Source: JAJYIW01 sp963781665
GTDB taxonomy: Bacteria; Chloroflexota; Anaerolineae; Anaerolineales; Anaerolineaceae
Reading direction: 5' to 3'
DNA: 64,000 nucleotides
NCBI GenBank assembly: GCA_963781665.1
Contig: CAWAGA010000002.1
Span: forward strand, 1,798,001-1,862,000
Positions 59,243-64,000 of the stretch are shown here, piece after piece. The position numbers and the translations under genes were made by a program. A model generated the notes under the pieces. The model saw only the letters and a program-made list of their open reading frames with translations, was not told the origin of the DNA and searched no databases. Each line of letters begins with the position of its first letter. Position 1 is the stretch's first letter.

Positions 59243-59753
59243 TGGTCAGGATGCGATGTGCAGGAAAACGTCCCTGGTTGGTGGCCAAGACTTGAGTAAC
59301 ATTGAGATTCCCCGGCTCTCCCGAGGTGGTCACTCGGGCTTGCAGCATCATGCCCACCGGTTGGGCAAAAAACAAGGCAATTGTAGTGAGCGAGATGACG
59401 ATCGGAATGCGTTCCAGCTTGCTGCGCATACCTTTATCGCCCCCCAGCATACCCAACCAGGCTGCCACCCCGGCAATGAAACCAGAGGTGACGAAATTCG
59501 TGCCGCAGTTGGGGTGGACCGCCAGTTCTTTCTCGCCGGATCTAAGCCGGTGTAAAGCCGTGTTTACCGCGTCTTCGAGCGCTTCGGTCGAGATATTACC
59601 GACAATCCAAAATCCGTCAATGTCTGAATGTCCTGCCAGGCTGGCGCGCGGATGGTACTCAGATAAAACGTGCAGGGTAGCATGCTCCAGGCCATGGTTT
59701 CGCCGGATGCGCGAAACCGCCTGGCCGTTCATCAGTGCTTCCATTGTGGACAT
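59235..59753 (-). CDS. DUF6391 membrane-associated protein
   Basis: The 172-residue protein opens with RIRRNHGLEHATLHVLSE, with a conserved HGLEHAT block. It then has HSDIDGFWIVGNIS, HPNCGTNFVTSG and two hydrophobic segments (about residues 88-102 and 117-137). This is the small DUF6391 family, seen mainly in Chloroflexota and Cyanobacteria; the function is unknown. It lies between radA and holA, overlapping holA. AAGGAG precedes the ATG by 5 bases. Confidence 0.75.
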   Translation of the reverse strand: MSTMEALMNGQAVSRIRRNHGLEHATLHVLSEYHPRASLAGHSDIDGFWIVGNISTEALEDAVNTALHRLRSGEKELAVHPNCGTNFVTSGFIAGVAAWLGMLGGDKGMRSKLERIPIVISLTTIALFFAQPVGMMLQARVTTSGEPGNLNVTQVLATNQGRFPAHRILTNG

Positions 59754-59799
59754 GATTACTCCTTAACCCCGAGCGTTGGAAATAGATAATCGAGAATGG

Positions 59800-61239
59800 T
59801 CACAACTCTCGATTTTCAACCCTCGATTCACGATTTTCCATCAACGCCATCCCAACCGCCTCGCGCAGCGATCGGATTTCAACCACGTTGATGCCTTGAG
59901 GCCAGGGTTCAACCTGGCGCAGCCGGCGCGGGACGATGGCGGTCTTGAACCCAAGCCTGGTAGCCTCTCGCAGGCGCTGGTTGATCTGCCCAACCATACG
60001 CAGTTCTCCCGAAAGCCCCACCTCCCCGATCAATACCAGGTCGGCCCGTAAGGGGACATCGCGCATGGATGAGGCGATTGCCGCGGCAAGCGCCAGGTCT
60101 GCAGCCGGTTCGTCGATCCGCAGCCCGCCAACAACGTTCGCAAAAACATCCTGGTCCGACAGGTTGATCCCCAGGCGGCGGGAGAGCACGGCTACAATCA
60201 ACAGCAGCCGGTTGATGTCGATTCCATTGGGTGTGCGCCGCGGGTTGCCAAAATTAGTCCGGCTGGTCAGGCCTTGAAGTTCGACCAGGAGAGGGCGAGT
60301 GCCTTCCATCGTCACAGCGATGGCCGAACCAGGGGCGTTGACCATGCGCTCGGCTAAAAAGGCTTCAGATGGGTTAGTTACCTCTACCATCCCAAATTCT
60401 CGCATCTCGAATACGCCCACTTCTGAAGTGGCTCCAAACCGGTTCTTGACCGAGCGCAGCAGGCGATAGGATTGGAAGCGGTCACCTTCCAGGTAAATGA
60501 CGGTATCGACGATGTGTTCCAGGACGCGCGGCCCGGCAATCATCCCCTCTTTAGTTACGTGGCCGATTAAAAAGATGGCCATATCTGAACTCTTTGCCAG
60601 CTCTCGCAGGCGAGAAGCGCATTCACGCACCTGCGAGATTGAGCCGGCACTTGATTCTAGATCACTCAAATAAACCGTTTGGATCGAATCGACCACTACC
60701 AGGGTAGGTTCGACCGCGCGAATATGCTCCAGAATCATCTCCAGGTTGGTTTCTGTAACCAGGTAAAGGTTATCCGGCATCGGTCCTGAAGGCCCGCCCT
60801 TATCATTTTGGCTCAGGCGCAGTGCCCGCATTTTGATCTGGCGCTCAAACTCTTCTCCAGAAACGTAAAGAACCTTCTGGCTGGCAGCCATTTCAATCGC
60901 CATTTGCAGCAGCAGGGTCGATTTGCCAATGCCCGGATCGCCTCCTATCAGGACGATTGATCCGGGTACGACTCCACCGCCCAACACCCTGGAAAACTCG
61001 GCGATTGGTAGGGCCAGGCGGGTTTCTTGATCTCCACCAATTTCAGCCAGGCGTTGGGGTACAGAACGACCGCTCAGGCCGCGTCCGGGGATATTTCCCC
61101 GGGATACTACCGCGGCCTGAGCGGTGATTACCTCTTCTACCATACTCCCCCATGTGCCACATTGTGGGCATTTTCCCAGGAGTTGAGGTGATGTGCGCCC
61201 GCATTGCTGGCAAACGTATTGAGTTTGGGTCTTTACCAC
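59800..61239 (-). CDS. radA: DNA repair protein RadA/Sms
   Basis: The 479-residue protein has an N-terminal zinc finger (YVCQQCGRTSPQLLGKCPQC), a RecA-like ATPase with Walker A GDPGIGKST (about residues 94-102), the RadA-specific KNRFG motif (VKNRFGATSEVG) and a C-terminal Lon-like domain. It helps branch migration in recombination. The start is GTG (61237-61239) after AGAGG, 8 bases downstream of the clpC stop. Its last 12 residues (ENRESRVENREL) are low-complexity and lie beyond the family's usual end. Confidence 0.94.
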   Translation of the reverse strand: MVKTQTQYVCQQCGRTSPQLLGKCPQCGTWGSMVEEVITAQAAVVSRGNIPGRGLSGRSVPQRLAEIGGDQETRLALPIAEFSRVLGGGVVPGSIVLIGGDPGIGKSTLLLQMAIEMAASQKVLYVSGEEFERQIKMRALRLSQNDKGGPSGPMPDNLYLVTETNLEMILEHIRAVEPTLVVVDSIQTVYLSDLESSAGSISQVRECASRLRELAKSSDMAIFLIGHVTKEGMIAGPRVLEHIVDTVIYLEGDRFQSYRLLRSVKNRFGATSEVGVFEMREFGMVEVTNPSEAFLAERMVNAPGSAIAVTMEGTRPLLVELQGLTSRTNFGNPRRTPNGIDINRLLLIVAVLSRRLGINLSDQDVFANVVGGLRIDEPAADLALAAAIASSMRDVPLRADLVLIGEVGLSGELRMVGQINQRLREATRLGFKTAIVPRRLRQVEPWPQGINVVEIRSLREAVGMALMENRESRVENREL

Positions 61240-61247
61240 CAGCCTCT

Positions 61248-63755
61248 TTATACCATCTCAGGTTGAGATGGCTCTTCCTCATCGACTTGTAACTTGACCT
61301 CTTTCTTTTCGTTGACGTCCACCAGGATGACTTTACCATCCTCGAAATCGCCAGAGAGCAGTGCATCTGAAAGTGGGTCTTCCACTTTTTGCTGGATCAC
61401 ACGCCGCAGCGGGCGAGCTCCCATATCAGGATCGTAACCTTCCTCAGCCAATTGGTCGAGTGCATCCCGGGTGGCGTGCAGAACGATCTCATGGTCTTTC
61501 AGGCGAGCCGCAACTTTGTCCAGCTCGAGAGATACGATCTTGCGAATATCTTCCTTGTTCAAAGAACGGAAAACGATCACACCATCCAGGCGGTTGATGA
61601 ACTCCGGCCGGAAGACCCTCTTGAGTGAATCGAGCAGCTTCTTGCGCATATCGTCGTAAGCCAGTTGTTCGGTCTCGTTCTCATCACGCTGCAGGTTGAA
61701 ACCGAGTGAGGTCTGCCGTTTGATCATGTCCGCCCCGATATTCGAGGTCATGACGATGATCGCATTGCGGAAATCGACCTTACGACCGCGTGCATCCGAG
61801 AGGTGGCCCTCCTCCATGATCTGGAGAAGCATGTTATGGGCTTCAGGATGGGCCTTTTCCACTTCGTCAAAGACGACGATCGAATATGGCCTCCGGCGCA
61901 GGGCTTCGGTCAGCTGGCCGGCTTCTTCATAGCCTACATATCCGGGTGGCGCGCCAACCAGGCGGCTGACGGTGTGTCTTTCCATAAATTCAGACATATC
62001 CAACTGCACCAGGGCGTCTTCGCTTCCGAACAAGAAACGCGCCAGCGCCTTGGTTAATTCGGTTTTTCCGACCCCGGTTGGCCCCAGGAAGATGAACGAT
62101 CCGATCGGGCGGCGCGGGTCTTTTAGCCCGGCTCGCGCCCTGCGGACAGCTTTAGATATGGCTACAATAGCATCCCCCTGGCCAATAATTGATCTTCTGA
62201 GTTCTTCCTCCATCTGGAGCAAACGCTGCGATTCCTCGGTGGCGATCTGCATGACCGGGACGCCCGTCCACATGGAAACCACTTCGGCGATATCGTCTGC
62301 TGTCACAATCGGGCTGGATGTCCGGTCCCAACCGGTGCGCATGCCCTCTAGCTGGCTTTCCATTCCTGATTCGCTGTCGGCCAGCTCCTGAGCGTCATCG
62401 AAACGACCGTCTTCAACGGCTACGGCGTGGTTGTGGCGGGTCTCTCGCAGTTGACTCATCAATTCTTTGACTGTCTTGGCGGCTTCGCTCTTATACATCC
62501 TCACCCGTGATGAGGTTTCATCAATCAGATCGATGGCTTTATCCGGTAAGAAGCGTTCGGTAACATAGCGAGCCGAAAGATGGACAGCAGCTTCGAGGGC
62601 CTCATCCGAAATTGTCAGGCGGTGATGCTCCTCATAGGCATTACGGATGCCCCGCAGGATGTCGATCGTCTCTTCGACGGTCGGTTCATTGACCATAATC
62701 GGTTGGAAACGCCGTTCGAGAGCAGCATCACTCTCGATGTGTTTGCGGTATTCGTCCACGGTCGTCGCCCCGATAACCTGGAGTTCGCCGCGGGACAATG
62801 CCGGTTTGAGAATATTGGCCGCGTCCACCGATGACCCGGCTGCTCCGGCTCCCACGAGCATGTGCACCTCGTCGATGAACAAGATAGCGCCGGAGGACTT
62901 TAGCTCGTCGATTACCCGCTTGAGGCGTTCCTCGAACTGCCCGCGGTACATCGTACCTGCGACCAGCGAGCCTACGTCGAGCTGCAAGACCCGCTTATCC
63001 AGCAAGGGAACGGGGACGTCTCCTTCGAGGATGCGCTGCGCCAACCCTTCGACAATTGCGGTCTTGCCGACCCCAGGTTCGCCGATCAAGGCCGGGTTAT
63101 TTTTAGTGCGCCGCGCCAGGATCTGGATCACCCGCTCGATTTCCATCTGGCGTCCGATCACCGGGTCCAGCTTTCCTTCTTCCGCCAGACCGGTCAGGTC
63201 GACGGCGAGTTGATCGACCAGGGGGGTTTTGGGCCGGCTGGCAGATTCCTGTTTCGCTTGAGAGCGAGGCGTGCTGGGGGTTGCCGTAGCTGACTGAGTA
63301 GCCGAGTTGGTGCTGGTGGTCTCTTGAAGGACTCGCCGTGTCTGGCGCCTGATCTGTTCAGGCGTAACTCCCAGTTTACGGAGAATATCCATGGCAATAC
63401 CTTCATTGAGGCGTACCAAACCTAATAATAAATGTTCCGCGCCGATATAATGATGTCCCATCCGACGCGCTTCTTCAATAGCGTATGCCAGAACCTGTTG
63501 AGTCCCAGGTGAAAGATCGATCTTGCCACCATGGTACTGCCCAGCCGGACTAAATCGTTCGACCATTTCCTTGACACGATCTACCTCTAACCCCAGGTCC
63601 CGTAAGACCCGTCCGGCAACACTTCCTTCTTCTTCAATCAAACCCAATAACAGGTGCTCGGTGCCAATTGTATTTTGGTGCATCTCCTCTGCTTCTTGAG
63701 AAGCCAGGCTCAACACATGACGCGCCCTTTGGGTAAAACGTTCCATGCCAGACAA
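61248..63755 (-). CDS. clpC: ClpC-type ATP-dependent Clp protease ATPase
   Basis: The 835-residue AAA+ unfoldase feeds ClpP and acts in protein quality control. It has an N-domain with two Clp_N repeats, first ATPase module GEPGVGKT (about residue 227) and second module GPTGVGKT (about 565). An intervening UVR-type coiled region lies near 440-470 and an acidic tail ends the chain. The start is TTG at 63753-63755, 7 bases after AGGAGG; the in-frame ATG at 63746 would be 16 bases away and less likely. It heads the group clpC-radA-DUF6391-holA. No CtsR/McsAB genes are seen on this side. Confidence 0.94.
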   Translation of the reverse strand: MSGMERFTQRARHVLSLASQEAEEMHQNTIGTEHLLLGLIEEEGSVAGRVLRDLGLEVDRVKEMVERFSPAGQYHGGKIDLSPGTQQVLAYAIEEARRMGHHYIGAEHLLLGLVRLNEGIAMDILRKLGVTPEQIRRQTRRVLQETTSTNSATQSATATPSTPRSQAKQESASRPKTPLVDQLAVDLTGLAEEGKLDPVIGRQMEIERVIQILARRTKNNPALIGEPGVGKTAIVEGLAQRILEGDVPVPLLDKRVLQLDVGSLVAGTMYRGQFEERLKRVIDELKSSGAILFIDEVHMLVGAGAAGSSVDAANILKPALSRGELQVIGATTVDEYRKHIESDAALERRFQPIMVNEPTVEETIDILRGIRNAYEEHHRLTISDEALEAAVHLSARYVTERFLPDKAIDLIDETSSRVRMYKSEAAKTVKELMSQLRETRHNHAVAVEDGRFDDAQELADSESGMESQLEGMRTGWDRTSSPIVTADDIAEVVSMWTGVPVMQIATEESQRLLQMEEELRRSIIGQGDAIVAISKAVRRARAGLKDPRRPIGSFIFLGPTGVGKTELTKALARFLFGSEDALVQLDMSEFMERHTVSRLVGAPPGYVGYEEAGQLTEALRRRPYSIVVFDEVEKAHPEAHNMLLQIMEEGHLSDARGRKVDFRNAIIVMTSNIGADMIKRQTSLGFNLQRDENETEQLAYDDMRKKLLDSLKRVFRPEFINRLDGVIVFRSLNKEDIRKIVSLELDKVAARLKDHEIVLHATRDALDQLAEEGYDPDMGARPLRRVIQQKVEDPLSDALLSGDFEDGKVILVDVNEKKEVKLQVDEEEPSQPEMV

Positions 63756-64000
63756 AGCAAAACCTCCTCTGTGTAGATGCCAATCTGAGCAAAATATGGG
63801 TCTGACATTCAGACGGGCAACAAAATCAACAGGGAAAAACTCACTCCCCGCAGACCAACTACCATTATATAGAAAAGATCTTCATCTATCTAAAACTTCT
63901 GTGGCCTTTTCAATCCACCGGTCTTTTCTTAGATATATATTGAGTTGATTCTACCAAAGATTGTCAAGTTTAGGGTCATCCTTTCGGGGGAGATTCTGGA
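63756..64000. promoter_or_regulatory. region upstream of clpC
   Basis: No gene is seen. On the minus strand there is the AGGAGG that serves the TTG start, and a consensus -35 TTGACA (63967-63962). The -10 is unclear (AT-rich, about 63944-63936). No CIRCE element (TTAGCACTC-N9-GAGTGCTAA) or CtsR site is present in this stretch. Confidence 0.4.

Overview
The window looks like chromosomal DNA from an anaerobic, fermentative member of the Chloroflexota, most likely an Anaerolineae-type bacterium. This is inferred from gene content, not from a phylogenetic marker. The supporting genes are a cytosolic NADH/ferredoxin redox cluster (NuoE/NuoF/FdhA-like plus NfnAB), a two-cluster ferredoxin, TadE/TadG proteins with a Pro/Thr-rich stalk, a DUF3467-SSB-translin-like cluster, a DUF6391 protein and clpC-radA-holA. 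Base composition is moderately GC-rich by eye; I did not compute it. There is one tRNA (Pro, UGG), no rRNA, no insertion sequence and no CRISPR array.

Layout. 1-6.1 kb: the end of an unrecognised gene, a small membrane protein, an M19 dipeptidase, a four-domain S1 protein with a repeat tail, and a ChlI/ChlD-type chelatase split by an A10 run. 6.1-13.5 kb (minus strand): NfnAB transhydrogenase, a NuoE-NuoF-FdhA/NuoG-like complex and a NifU-like protein. 13.8-18.7 kb: OsmC, Mrp, and a Tad pilus-like gene set whose first member is broken. 18.9-22.5 kb: a tandem cupredoxin, an LDH2-family dehydrogenase and an MFS transporter. 22.6-28.8 kb: a compact operon of lipoprotein, tiny one-helix protein, MBOAT, SGNH protein, carrier protein and acyl-AMP ligase, followed by a sugar epimerase. 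The five core genes match, class for class, the DltX/B/D/C/A proteins of D-alanylation. The ligase, however, looks like a fatty-acyl-AMP ligase, so I read this as a Dlt-like system exporting a different acyl group. It is the most interesting locus here.

28.8-45 kb: ComEC with a degenerate C-terminal domain; an ANT(6)-like nucleotidyltransferase divergent from a short UvrA-like ABC protein; a TlpA/Lgt-like/VOC operon; a broken MalT-like regulator; an FAD oxidoreductase with a membrane partner; NUDIX; ferredoxin; a frameshifted rnhB; a glycosyltransferase; a NERD-like membrane protein; and tRNA-Pro. A 158-bp near-identical direct repeat links the MalT-like remnant to the NUDIX gene. 45-64 kb: an esterase; ssb-DUF3467-translin-like; a Cas4-like nuclease split into two membrane-anchored coupled genes; nadK; a zinc-finger membrane protein; recN; an acyltransferase-like membrane protein; mutS2; a cupin; a DinB remnant; GlsB/YggT-type membrane proteins; AmmeMemoRadiSam; holA; DUF6391; radA; clpC.

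Five loci in 64 kb are interrupted (chlI/D, tadE, malT-like, rnhB, dinB). At least three lesions (a 4-bp duplication and two in-frame stops) are not typical homopolymer errors, so I read most of this as real gene decay, with possible assembly error at chlI/D and rnhB. Many neighbouring genes overlap by ATGA, which implies translationally coupled operons.
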